13,092 nt of DNA, taken from Sediminibacterium sp. Its GTDB lineage: Bacteria > Bacteroidota > Bacteroidia > Chitinophagales > Chitinophagaceae. The DNA is taken from positions 1-13,092 of the forward strand of contig JALRFB010000008.1 in NCBI GenBank assembly GCA_023256555.1, written 5' to 3'. The notes below the pieces were generated by a model. It saw only the letters and a list, made by a program, of their open reading frames with translations, was not told the origin of the DNA and did no database searches. Shown in pieces: positions 6,968 to 13,092 of the stretch. Each line of letters starts with the position of its first letter. Position 1 is the stretch's first letter. The translations under genes were made by a program, and so were the position numbers.

Positions 6968-8135
6968 AAATAATATTGGTATAAGTATAGGTGCTGCATT
7001 CTTAATGGCCAATTCTTCTATCGGACCAGGTTTTTTAACACAAACTTCTTTTTATACAGAACAACTTTTAACAAGCTTTGGATTTGTAATTATCATTTCT
7101 ATCATTTTAGATTTTGGTGCACAAGTAAATATTTGGAGAGCCATTACTTTAAGTGGTTTGCGCGCGCAAGAAATTGCGAATCAACTATTACCAGGCTTAG
7201 GTAGTTTCTTAAGCATCTTGGTGGTTTTAGGAGGATTTGCATTTAATATAGGTAATATTGCAGGTTGTGGTTTAGCGTTAAATATTCTAACAGGAATATC
7301 ATTTGCAAAGGGGGCTATCATTAGTGGCATTGTTGCTATTGTAATCTTTTGGTTACAAGAAGTAGGTAAAATGTTAGACCAATTGACTAAGTTTTTAGGC
7401 ATTTTCAAAATTGGATTAACACTCTTAATTGTATATGCCGCTCACCCTCCTATTTTAGAAGCAGTGCATCATAGTTTTATTCCAGAAAAAATTTCTTGGA
7501 TTGCTATTGTCACCATTGTAGGGGGAACTGTTGGGGGATATATTACTTTTTCAGGTGCACATAGGTTAATTGATGCTGGCATCACTGGACCTGATCAAAT
7601 TGGTTTTGTAACAAAGAGTGCAAGCAGAGGTATTTTGATATCTTCTTTAATGCGTTTTATTTTATTTCTTGCTGCAGTAGGTGTAGTAACAAAGGGCATT
7701 AAATTAGATACCAATAATCCAGCAGCAACAGTGTTTGCAACGGCAGGCGGTAGATGGGGCTTATTTATTTTTGGTATGGTATTATGGAGCGCAGCAATTA
7801 GTTCTGTAGTAGGTGCATCTTATACCTCTTATACATTTATAAAGCATTTGAAAAATAAATGGATTCAACAAGAACCTTTAATGATTAGCATTTTTATTGT
7901 TGCCTCTACTTGCATTTTTGTAGCAATAGGAAAACCTAAAGATTTGTTGTTGATGGCAGGATTAGTAAATGGATTTATACTCCCTATTGCATTAGCTGTA
8001 ATGTTAATTGCAAGCAGAAGATTACCCGTATTAAAACAATTCAAATATCCATTATGGATGGAAATGGCCGGTTGGTTAGTTGTTCTTTTAATGGGAGGAA
8101 TGAGTGTATTTGCACTCATTGATAAATTTGCTTAA
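6945..8135 (+). CDS. NRAMP-fold inner-membrane permease, YcsG-like, likely 5-oxoproline-linked
   Basis: A 396-residue membrane protein with about 11 hydrophobic segments of the NRAMP (APC superfamily) kind, similar to YcsG, which is encoded with the pxp homologues in Bacillus. TM1 carries SSIGPGFLTQT (residues 24-34), where metal-transporting NRAMPs have a DPGN motif, and the TM6 region carries GGYITFSGAHRLIDAG (197-212) where they have an MPH-type motif. The Asp, Asn and Met metal ligands are therefore absent, so divalent metal transport is doubtful. Encoded last in the 5-oxoprolinase operon, it is a reasonable candidate importer for 5-oxoproline or a related compound (inference). The start is TTG at 6945, inside pxpA: the first ATG (7005, Met21) lies in the middle of TM1 and would destroy it. 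Its stop faces the next gene's stop 5 bp away. Confidence 0.9.
   Translation: MKSNIPSKNNIGISIGAAFLMANSSIGPGFLTQTSFYTEQLLTSFGFVIIISIILDFGAQVNIWRAITLSGLRAQEIANQLLPGLGSFLSILVVLGGFAFNIGNIAGCGLALNILTGISFAKGAIISGIVAIVIFWLQEVGKMLDQLTKFLGIFKIGLTLLIVYAAHPPILEAVHHSFIPEKISWIAIVTIVGGTVGGYITFSGAHRLIDAGITGPDQIGFVTKSASRGILISSLMRFILFLAAVGVVTKGIKLDTNNPAATVFATAGGRWGLFIFGMVLWSAAISSVVGASYTSYTFIKHLKNKWIQQEPLMISIFIVASTCIFVAIGKPKDLLLMAGLVNGFILPIALAVMLIASRRLPVLKQFKYPLWMEMAGWLVVLLMGGMSVFALIDKFA
8099..8120. terminator. hairpin at the convergent gene ends, weak terminator candidate
   Basis: AATGAGTG (8099-8106) and CACTCATT (8113-8120) form a perfect 8-bp stem with a 6-nt loop, inside the last codons of the permease gene. 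No U-tract follows directly; a T-rich stretch begins only around 8139. It lies 20 bp from the facing stop codon of the receptor gene. With only 5 bp between the two genes, any terminator must lie inside coding sequence, which makes this the best candidate, though a poor one by Rho-independent standards. Confidence 0.3.
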
Positions 8136-8140
8136 CTGTT

Positions 8141-10522
8141 TTATTTATCTACCGGTTCGTTATCTAGCATTTCTAATTTCTTCTCTTTAGGTTTGAACCC
8201 AAAATTATAACGGAAATTAATTCCATATCTTCTTGTATCATTTTCTCTATAACCATTGGATCTAATACTACCCTGATTTAAAACAAATGTATTTTTATTA
8301 GTAAAGAAAATATCATTTGCACTCAGAGTAACAGTCAATTTTTTATTTAAAAACTGTCTGTTTATGGTAGCATTTAATTGTCCGAAATTTTCTAATTCAT
8401 AAAACTGTTGTTGGCCATTGGTTCTCCAAAAACCATTTATGGCGATAGTAGATCTTGTATCTAATTTTAAGGACTGAAAAGTAAAAAAAGTATAACTTCC
8501 TCTGTCAAAACTAAAAGGTTGATTTTCATAAAGGCCATTGTAGATATTTCTGCTATACTGTACACCAACTACTGCAAAAAATTTCTTTCCTGGAGGAATC
8601 ACTCCTATGGCTCTAAAATAGATTTCTTTGTTTCGACCCAGATTGTCATAAGTTCTATAAGATAATTGCTTATCTATTGGAGAAGTATACACTACACTCG
8701 AGAAAATATCTTTGGTTTCATTAACACCATATGCAAAAATAGGTTTGTCATCCACGCTAATATTCGCTTCATAATTAGTAGTGAATTGTGGTTTCAACAA
8801 AGGATTACCTATTTCATAAGTATATGGATCAATATATCTTGCAAAAGGATTTAAAAAATCATAACTAGGCCTGCTTATGGTTTTTCTATAAACTAAATAG
8901 CCACGCATCTCATAGCCCATAATAGTAATAATCTTTCTACTTAAATATACATAAGGGAATGGGTCAATTCTGTTGACAGAAAAATTGGTATCCTTCGGAA
9001 TATACTGACGACCCTCCATGATGGTTTGTTCCACCCTTGATCCTAATTTTAAAATAAAAGCACCCCATGTTTTAGAGGCCTGCAAGTAACCTGCATTCAC
9101 TTGTTCCTTGAAACTATAATTACTTGTTCTAAATAAATCTGGTTGTGTAATACCTGCTATAGTCTTAGTGTATTTAGCATGATTATCAAATTGTAAAATA
9201 GAAGTTTTAATCCCAGTCTCCAAGGTAATTCCTTTCCATTTCTTTTTAAGATCAGTTTGTGCAATAAAACTAGTCTTATAATTTCCAAAATCTCCCGCTC
9301 CGCTAGAACCTAAATTGACACCTATTTGATTGGCATAATTTTGATGTGTAGCAGCTTCAGAATAATTCACTGAAATATCGGTAATCCACTCTCCACTTAA
9401 TGTATCTAATTTATATTTAGATCTAAAAGATTGATTGATATTATAATTATTCCCCTTGTTATTGATATTAGACTCATTGAGTACTGGCATGCTATAAGAG
9501 AAATTATTAACTAATCCAGCATTATTCTTTGTTCGATTATCAAATACATTATTACTAATTCTGCCATCATAATTGAATTCCCATTTTTCTTTCCAATTTT
9601 TGCCTATTCCATAACCTACATAAAAAGAATTGCTAGGACTTTGTGTTCTAGCTTTTTGAATAATGACAGCATCATTACTCAAAAAACGATTGGTATTGTT
9701 AATACTATACCCATTGTTATTATTATATTGTGTGTTTAAATAGGCGTTGTATTTGTCGTTGGTATTATTCAAATTCACCCCTGCAAATTGATTACCATAT
9801 TGCCCTTGATTCAATCCAGTATTTACCGAACCATTCAATCCAAGTTTCACTCCTTTCTTTAAAACAATATTCACCACACCCCCACCACCAGAAGCATCAT
9901 ATTTTGCAGAAGGGGTCCTGATTAATTCAATTTTTTGAATCACATTGGGTGGCAAGCTTTTTAATAAAGTAGATAAATCAGAAGGACTCATCTTTAAATC
10001 CCTTCCATTAATCTGTACGCCAGCTGGTGATAACCCATTCAAATAAATATTGCCATCAGAATCGATAAATACACCAGGCGTTTTTTCAATGGTTTCCATA
10101 GCATTGGTTGAACCTGCTGCTAATGGTTCGGGATCTACCACAGATTTATCATCTTCTTGTCTTACCAATGCTTTAGAAGAAGTCACCACTACTTGATTTA
10201 ATTGTGTAGGATCTTCTAGAAGTTTTAAAATAACAACAGTATTGTTTTCTAATGCAATGGTCTTATTATATTTTTTATACCCTAATGCTGTTACTTGAAT
10301 GGCATAATTTTTATTGGGTGAAATACTGGCACTGGCAATACCATTAGAATCTGCAACAAGACTAAATTGCTTTGTTGAATCTAGCACAGATTTGATTTTA
10401 ATGTTGGCAAATGGGATGCTATTGTTTTTAACATCCATTACCTTAAAAGAATAACTCTTGGACTGAGTAAATCCAAGAGTTATTATAAATAGACTAAATA
10501 GACTGAATAATAATTTTTTCAA
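8141..10522 (-). CDS. TonB-dependent receptor, CarboxypepD_reg plus OMP_b-brl_3 type
   Basis: A 793-residue outer-membrane barrel of the Bacteroidota OMP_b-brl_3 group, distinct from SusC. It shows a signal peptide (MKKLLFSLFSLFIITLGFTQ), a carboxypeptidase-regulatory-like domain (about 22-110: VMDVKNNSIPFANIKIKS, VTALGYKKYNKTI), the linker LNQVVVTSSKALV, a plug (about 120-225: METIEKTPGVFIDSDGNIYLNG, VQINGRDL, IELIRTPSAKYDASGGGG, VVNIVLKKG) and a barrel ending RYGINFRYNFGFKPK followed by a short charged tail. The TTG at 10522 is the only workable start: an in-frame TAG stands three codons upstream, and the TTG gives a complete signal peptide. AGAAAGG lies just before it but only one base away. 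The gene starts 6 nt after gltA in the same frame, so it is probably translated by coupling. The substrate cannot be read from the sequence; such receptors take up siderophores, oligopeptides and other ligands. Confidence 0.9.
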   Translation of the reverse strand: MKKLLFSLFSLFIITLGFTQSKSYSFKVMDVKNNSIPFANIKIKSVLDSTKQFSLVADSNGIASASISPNKNYAIQVTALGYKKYNKTIALENNTVVILKLLEDPTQLNQVVVTSSKALVRQEDDKSVVDPEPLAAGSTNAMETIEKTPGVFIDSDGNIYLNGLSPAGVQINGRDLKMSPSDLSTLLKSLPPNVIQKIELIRTPSAKYDASGGGGVVNIVLKKGVKLGLNGSVNTGLNQGQYGNQFAGVNLNNTNDKYNAYLNTQYNNNNGYSINNTNRFLSNDAVIIQKARTQSPSNSFYVGYGIGKNWKEKWEFNYDGRISNNVFDNRTKNNAGLVNNFSYSMPVLNESNINNKGNNYNINQSFRSKYKLDTLSGEWITDISVNYSEAATHQNYANQIGVNLGSSGAGDFGNYKTSFIAQTDLKKKWKGITLETGIKTSILQFDNHAKYTKTIAGITQPDLFRTSNYSFKEQVNAGYLQASKTWGAFILKLGSRVEQTIMEGRQYIPKDTNFSVNRIDPFPYVYLSRKIITIMGYEMRGYLVYRKTISRPSYDFLNPFARYIDPYTYEIGNPLLKPQFTTNYEANISVDDKPIFAYGVNETKDIFSSVVYTSPIDKQLSYRTYDNLGRNKEIYFRAIGVIPPGKKFFAVVGVQYSRNIYNGLYENQPFSFDRGSYTFFTFQSLKLDTRSTIAINGFWRTNGQQQFYELENFGQLNATINRQFLNKKLTVTLSANDIFFTNKNTFVLNQGSIRSNGYRENDTRRYGINFRYNFGFKPKEKKLEMLDNEPVDK
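10450..10484 (-). terminator. 13-bp hairpin in the receptor's signal-peptide codons, possible attenuator
   Basis: Perfect 13-bp arms (10450-10462 and 10472-10484, rc pair AATAACTCTTGGA / TCCAAGAGTTATT) enclose a 9-nt loop. In the transcript from gltA, the stem is followed by CTTTTAAGG, a short U-rich run, so it resembles an intrinsic terminator acting about 40-75 nt into the receptor gene. It could reduce read-through from the abundant gltA message, or act as an mRNA structure controlling translation of the signal peptide. On the plus strand no T-run follows. Only four of the thirteen pairs are G-C. Confidence 0.4.
10487..10504 (-). repeat. 9-bp tandem duplication in the signal-peptide coding region
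   Basis: AAATAGACT occurs twice without a gap (10487-10495 and 10496-10504 on the plus strand). It encodes the repeated Ser-Leu-Phe of the receptor signal peptide (SLFSLF). The repeat unit is a multiple of three, so gain or loss of a copy would keep the frame and only change the length of the hydrophobic core. Confidence 0.5.
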
Positions 10523-10528
10523 ACCTTT

Positions 10529-11845
10529 CTAAATTTCACCTTTGCCGTCTAACCATAGTTTCACTGCTTCTGTAGTGACAGATTTCGGACGCTCTAATGG
10601 GAAACCTAATGCCCTATCCCATGTTAAACTTGCTAATACACCCAAGGCACGACTAACTGCAAATAAAACAGTGTAGAATTCATATTCCACTATACCATAG
10701 TGGACTAATAAAGCACCGCTGTGTGCATCCACATTGGGCCAAGGATTTTTCACTTTACCCAAGGATTCTAAAATTGGTGGCACTGTTTCATAAATTTTCC
10801 AAACAGTATTCACTAATTTATCATCAGGCAAATGTTTTTTACCAAATGCCATTTGAGCAGTAAAACGAGGATCGGTTTTTCTTAAAACTGCATGACCATA
10901 ACCTGGAACTACTTTTCCTGAAGCTAATGTTTGTTGCACGTAGGCAGATATTTGTTCAGTGGATGGCGCATCGGTACCGATACTTTCTTGCATTTCAAAT
11001 ATCCATTTAATCACTTCTTGATTAGCCAATCCATGTAATGGCCCCGCTAATCCATTCATACCTGCTGCATAGCTTAAATAAGGATCACTTAAGGCAGAAC
11101 CTACTAAATGTGTAGTATGCGCTGAAACATTTCCACCTTCATGATCAGCATGAATTGTCATATACAAGCGCATTAATTCTTTTGTGCTCTCATCTTCAAA
11201 TCCCATCATGTATGCTAAATTACCCGCCCAATCTAATAATCCATTTGGATGAATATGTTCGTTGTTCTTATATTTTCTTCTATAGATATATGCTGCAATT
11301 CTTGGCAATCTTGCGATCAAGTCCATTGAATCGTCATAGGTAAATTGCCAATAATCTTTTTTATTCATCCCTTTAGCATATTCCCCGGAGAATTTGCTTT
11401 CAGTTTGTAACGCCATCACACCAGCAACAAACATAGTCATTGGGTGTGTATTTAAAGGCAATGCATCAATTACGTCAAATACATGTGAAGGTACATGACT
11501 TCTTCTTTGCCAATTGCTTGTAATTTCTTTTACATCTTCTTCTGTTGGAATTTCTCCCACCATCATCAAATAAAATAAACCTTCTGGAAGTGGTTCATCG
11601 CCGCCTTTTGCTTTAGGTAATTTTGCTTGTAATTCTGGAATGGAATAACCTCTGAAACGAATTCCTTCTTGCGCATCTAACAAACTTGTTTCAGTCACTA
11701 AACCAGTAATACCGCGCATACCTTGATAGACTTGTGCAAGTGTTACTTCACCAATTTTCTTTTCTCCATGTTGTTTGATAAGTTCTTTGATTTCAGCAGC
11801 TGCAGCAGTTGCTTTTACACTGAAGAGGTCTTTGATTGCTTCCAT
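10529..11845 (-). CDS. gltA: citrate synthase, eukaryotic/mitochondrial-type
   Basis: Condenses acetyl-CoA and oxaloacetate to citrate at the entry of the TCA cycle, in the cytosol. The 438-residue sequence resembles animal mitochondrial citrate synthase rather than the hexameric GltA of enterobacteria: GIRFRGYSIPELQ (61-73), LPKAKGGDEPLPEGLF (76-91), IHADHEGGNVSAHTTHLVGS (231-250), LSDPYLSYA (252-260), MNGLAGPLHGLANQEV (263-278), VVPGYGHAVLRKTDPR (312-327), KNPWPNVDAHSG (366-377) and ALGFPLERPKS (412-422). The catalytic triad is present at His271, His318 and Asp373, with oxaloacetate-binding His235, Arg327, Arg399 and Arg419. No mitochondrial presequence is expected or seen. The ATG at 11845 follows its own promoter in the 59-bp gap after lptF. 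The receptor gene follows 6 nt downstream in the same frame, separated only by the TAG stop and two codons. Confidence 0.97.
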   Translation of the reverse strand: MEAIKDLFSVKATAAAAEIKELIKQHGEKKIGEVTLAQVYQGMRGITGLVTETSLLDAQEGIRFRGYSIPELQAKLPKAKGGDEPLPEGLFYLMMVGEIPTEEDVKEITSNWQRRSHVPSHVFDVIDALPLNTHPMTMFVAGVMALQTESKFSGEYAKGMNKKDYWQFTYDDSMDLIARLPRIAAYIYRRKYKNNEHIHPNGLLDWAGNLAYMMGFEDESTKELMRLYMTIHADHEGGNVSAHTTHLVGSALSDPYLSYAAGMNGLAGPLHGLANQEVIKWIFEMQESIGTDAPSTEQISAYVQQTLASGKVVPGYGHAVLRKTDPRFTAQMAFGKKHLPDDKLVNTVWKIYETVPPILESLGKVKNPWPNVDAHSGALLVHYGIVEYEFYTVLFAVSRALGVLASLTWDRALGFPLERPKSVTTEAVKLWLDGKGEI

Positions 11846-11884
11846 AAAAAAAGTATATAAATTAGAAACCTTTTAATTTGGGGG

Positions 11885-11892
11885 CAAAGTTA
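11885..11892 (-). promoter_or_regulatory. -7 promoter element TAACTTTG of gltA
   Basis: On the minus strand TAACTTTG (11892-11885) matches the Bacteroidota TAnnTTTG element exactly. Transcription would start near 11880, giving a leader of about 35 nt to the gltA ATG. It lies in the 59-bp gap between the lptF/G stop and gltA, so citrate synthase can be expressed independently of the upstream genes. No convincing TTTG is seen 19-21 nt upstream. Confidence 0.45.
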
Positions 11893-11904
11893 GTTAAGAA
11901 TACT

Positions 11905-12996
11905 TTATTTAGGCGCTTTTTTGTACAAATAATATACCACCCATATAAATATCATATTGGGTATCCAAGCAGCCAATAATGGTGGTAAATTTCCCTTTGT
12001 CGAAAATATAGTAGAGAACCGATCAGTTAATATAAAAACAGCTGCAATTACAAAGCCCAATGCTAAGTGAGAACCACTACCACCCCTTACTTTCCTACCT
12101 GCAATAATGGCTCCAATAAGGGTCAATAAAAGCACAGTTATAGGCGTTGCATCTCTTCTGTACCTTTCGATTTTTAATTCATTTAGACCTTCTGCACCTC
12201 GTAAATTGGCTAATTTGATTTGACGAATTAATTGAGGAGTGGTCAATTTGTCCTTGGTGTATTTATCTTTTTCTAAATCTGCAGGCTTAAAAGGGAATTT
12301 TTTGTCTAAAAAAGGATGGTAAGTCACCAATTCTTTATCATCTAATACTTTCCTTTCTACCACTTCTGTTAATTGCCATAATTTTTTAGCCGTATCCCAT
12401 AAAATAGTTTCTGCTCTTAAATTGCTCACCACTTTATCGTTCTTGGTAGTAAAAGAAAAGAAATTGCCTCCCCTATTATTGGTGGTATCATACACATAAA
12501 TTCCTGCATAGGTAAAAGAGTCAATTCTAAAATACAAATCAGATGATCCTCGTACTAATGCATCATAACTTGAATTTTTATCAATATAGGCAGCTTCAAA
12601 ACTTCCTCTAATATTATTAGCTTGTGGAACAGTCCATTGATTCGCTATCCATAATACCAATGCCAAAAAACTACCTCCAATCCAATAGGGTCTTAACCAT
12701 CTATTATAAGTTATCCCACTAGCTAAAATGGCTACAATCTCTGTTTGTCCTGCCATCTTGGATGTGAAAAATATAACTGAGATAAAAACAAATAAAGGGA
12801 ATAACAATGCAATGATATGAGGAACAAACCCAATATAGTAATGGGTAATAATTTCGTTGGCACTTAATCCTGTTCTAACAAAATCATCTGTCTTCTCACT
12901 TAAATCAATCACCACTGCAATCACCGCAAAGAAAAAGATGGCATAAAAAAATACCGACAAAAACTTTTTTATAATATACCAATCTAATTTTTTCAA
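11905..12996 (-). CDS. LptF/LptG-family permease (YjgP/YjgQ), LPS export
   Basis: An inner-membrane component of the Lpt ABC transporter that, with LptB, extracts lipopolysaccharide and passes it to LptC and the periplasmic bridge. The 363-residue protein has the family architecture: three N-terminal membrane helices (about 12-32, 56-77, 102-120), a periplasmic beta-jellyroll-like region (about 125-280) and three C-terminal helices (about 284-302, 308-328, 338-357). The N-terminal LDWYIIKKFL and the cytoplasmic loop SKMAGQTEIVAILASGITYNRW (79-100), which couples to the ATPase, are typical. The sequence does not settle LptF versus LptG. The start is TTG at 12996: no ATG lies in frame before Met81, and upstream the frame closes at a TAG within nine codons, while the TTG gives the conserved N-terminus. 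It begins 14 nt after tgt, so the two are probably co-transcribed. Confidence 0.93.
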   Translation of the reverse strand: MKKLDWYIIKKFLSVFFYAIFFFAVIAVVIDLSEKTDDFVRTGLSANEIITHYYIGFVPHIIALLFPLFVFISVIFFTSKMAGQTEIVAILASGITYNRWLRPYWIGGSFLALVLWIANQWTVPQANNIRGSFEAAYIDKNSSYDALVRGSSDLYFRIDSFTYAGIYVYDTTNNRGGNFFSFTTKNDKVVSNLRAETILWDTAKKLWQLTEVVERKVLDDKELVTYHPFLDKKFPFKPADLEKDKYTKDKLTTPQLIRQIKLANLRGAEGLNELKIERYRRDATPITVLLLTLIGAIIAGRKVRGGSGSHLALGFVIAAVFILTDRFSTIFSTKGNLPPLLAAWIPNMIFIWVVYYLYKKAPK

Positions 12997-13010
12997 TGCT
13001 TTTATTTTAG

Positions 13011-13092
13011 TTATAATCTTTGACTAATTTGTTGAATCATACTAGTCTTCCAACTGCTATAGTCGCCAGCAATTATATGTTCTCTCGCTTGA
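13011..13092 (-). CDS. tgt: queuine tRNA-ribosyltransferase, C-terminal end (cut by window edge)
   Basis: The minus strand from 13091 reads QAREHIIAGDYSSWKTSMIQ followed by QISQRL and a TAA stop at 13013-13011. This is the typical C-terminus of bacterial Tgt in Bacteroidota (REA/ARxHIIxGDFxxWK), the enzyme that exchanges guanine 34 for a queuine precursor in tRNAs with GUN anticodons. Only 26 residues are visible; the start and active site lie outside the window. Tgt followed directly by an LptF/LptG permease is, from memory, a common gene order in this phylum, which supports the call. Confidence 0.75.
   Translation of the reverse strand, partial: QAREHIIAGDYSSWKTSMIQQISQRL

Noticed and set aside
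7181..8119. Minus-strand frames opposite the permease (7181-7408, 7865-8119)
   Set aside because: Antisense of hydrophobic helices; no start context, promoter or conserved motif.
9141..9155. A TTGTGTAATAC stretch resembling the second dyad of the susC/pxpB region
   Set aside because: Only one arm matches, it lies inside receptor codons and no TACAC arm follows at the right spacing.
8666..11343. Short plus-strand frames opposite the receptor and gltA (8666-8854, 9730-9921, 11155-11343)
   Set aside because: Each is antisense to clear coding sequence and composition is typical of shadow frames.
11859..11879. AAATTA / TAATTT inverted repeat in the gltA leader
   Set aside because: A six-pair stem made only of A-T pairs is too weak and too expected in such AT-rich sequence.
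1..13092. CRISPR arrays, tRNA or rRNA genes, transposases, integrases or toxin-antitoxin genes
   Set aside because: No regularly spaced repeats, cloverleaf-like sequences or matching proteins were seen on either strand; nearly all sequence is explained by the listed genes.

Overview
The window comes from a low-GC member of the Bacteroidota, most likely the Chitinophagaceae or close relatives (lineage is inference). Evidence is a SusC/SusD outer-membrane pair, a second TonB-dependent receptor of the CarboxypepD_reg/OMP_b-brl_3 type, promoter elements fitting the Bacteroidota TTTG / TAnnTTTG consensus, few Shine-Dalgarno sequences, and a tgt-lptF/G junction. Ten protein genes are visible. Two are incomplete: susD, which is broken near the left edge, and tgt, which is cut by the right edge.

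Layout. Positions 1-1200 (minus) hold a SusD-like lipoprotein gene whose coding similarity stops abruptly near position 125-130; the outermost ~125 bases read better on the opposite strand. Positions 1228-4458 (minus) hold its SusC-type receptor. A 219-bp divergent intergenic region (4459-4677) carries two promoter candidates and an unusual cluster of palindromes. Positions 4678-8135 (plus) form a tight operon: pxpB, pxpC, pxpA and an NRAMP-fold permease. The first three encode the three-part ATP-dependent 5-oxoprolinase; the permease resembles Bacillus YcsG and lacks the usual NRAMP metal ligands, so it may bring in 5-oxoproline or a related organic compound. The operon converges, with 5 bp between stop codons, on a minus-strand group: an OMP_b-brl_3 receptor (8141-10522), preceded 6 nt upstream by a citrate synthase gene of the eukaryotic/mitochondrial type (10529-11845), an LptF/LptG permease (11905-12996), and the end of tgt (13011-13092).

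How the parts may work together. The SusCD pair and the pxp-permease operon share one divergent control region with two GTGTA-N5-TACAC dyads and a CAAACGTTTG palindrome. The simplest model is a peptide or pyroglutamyl-compound scavenging module: SusCD at the outer membrane, the permease at the inner membrane, PxpABC converting 5-oxoproline to glutamate. This is inference from layout. The minus-strand group at the right is housekeeping (tRNA queuosine modification, LPS export, TCA cycle) plus one receptor coupled to citrate synthase. A 13-bp hairpin with a short U-rich tail inside the receptor's signal-peptide codons may limit read-through from gltA. Three of the nine visible start codons are TTG.
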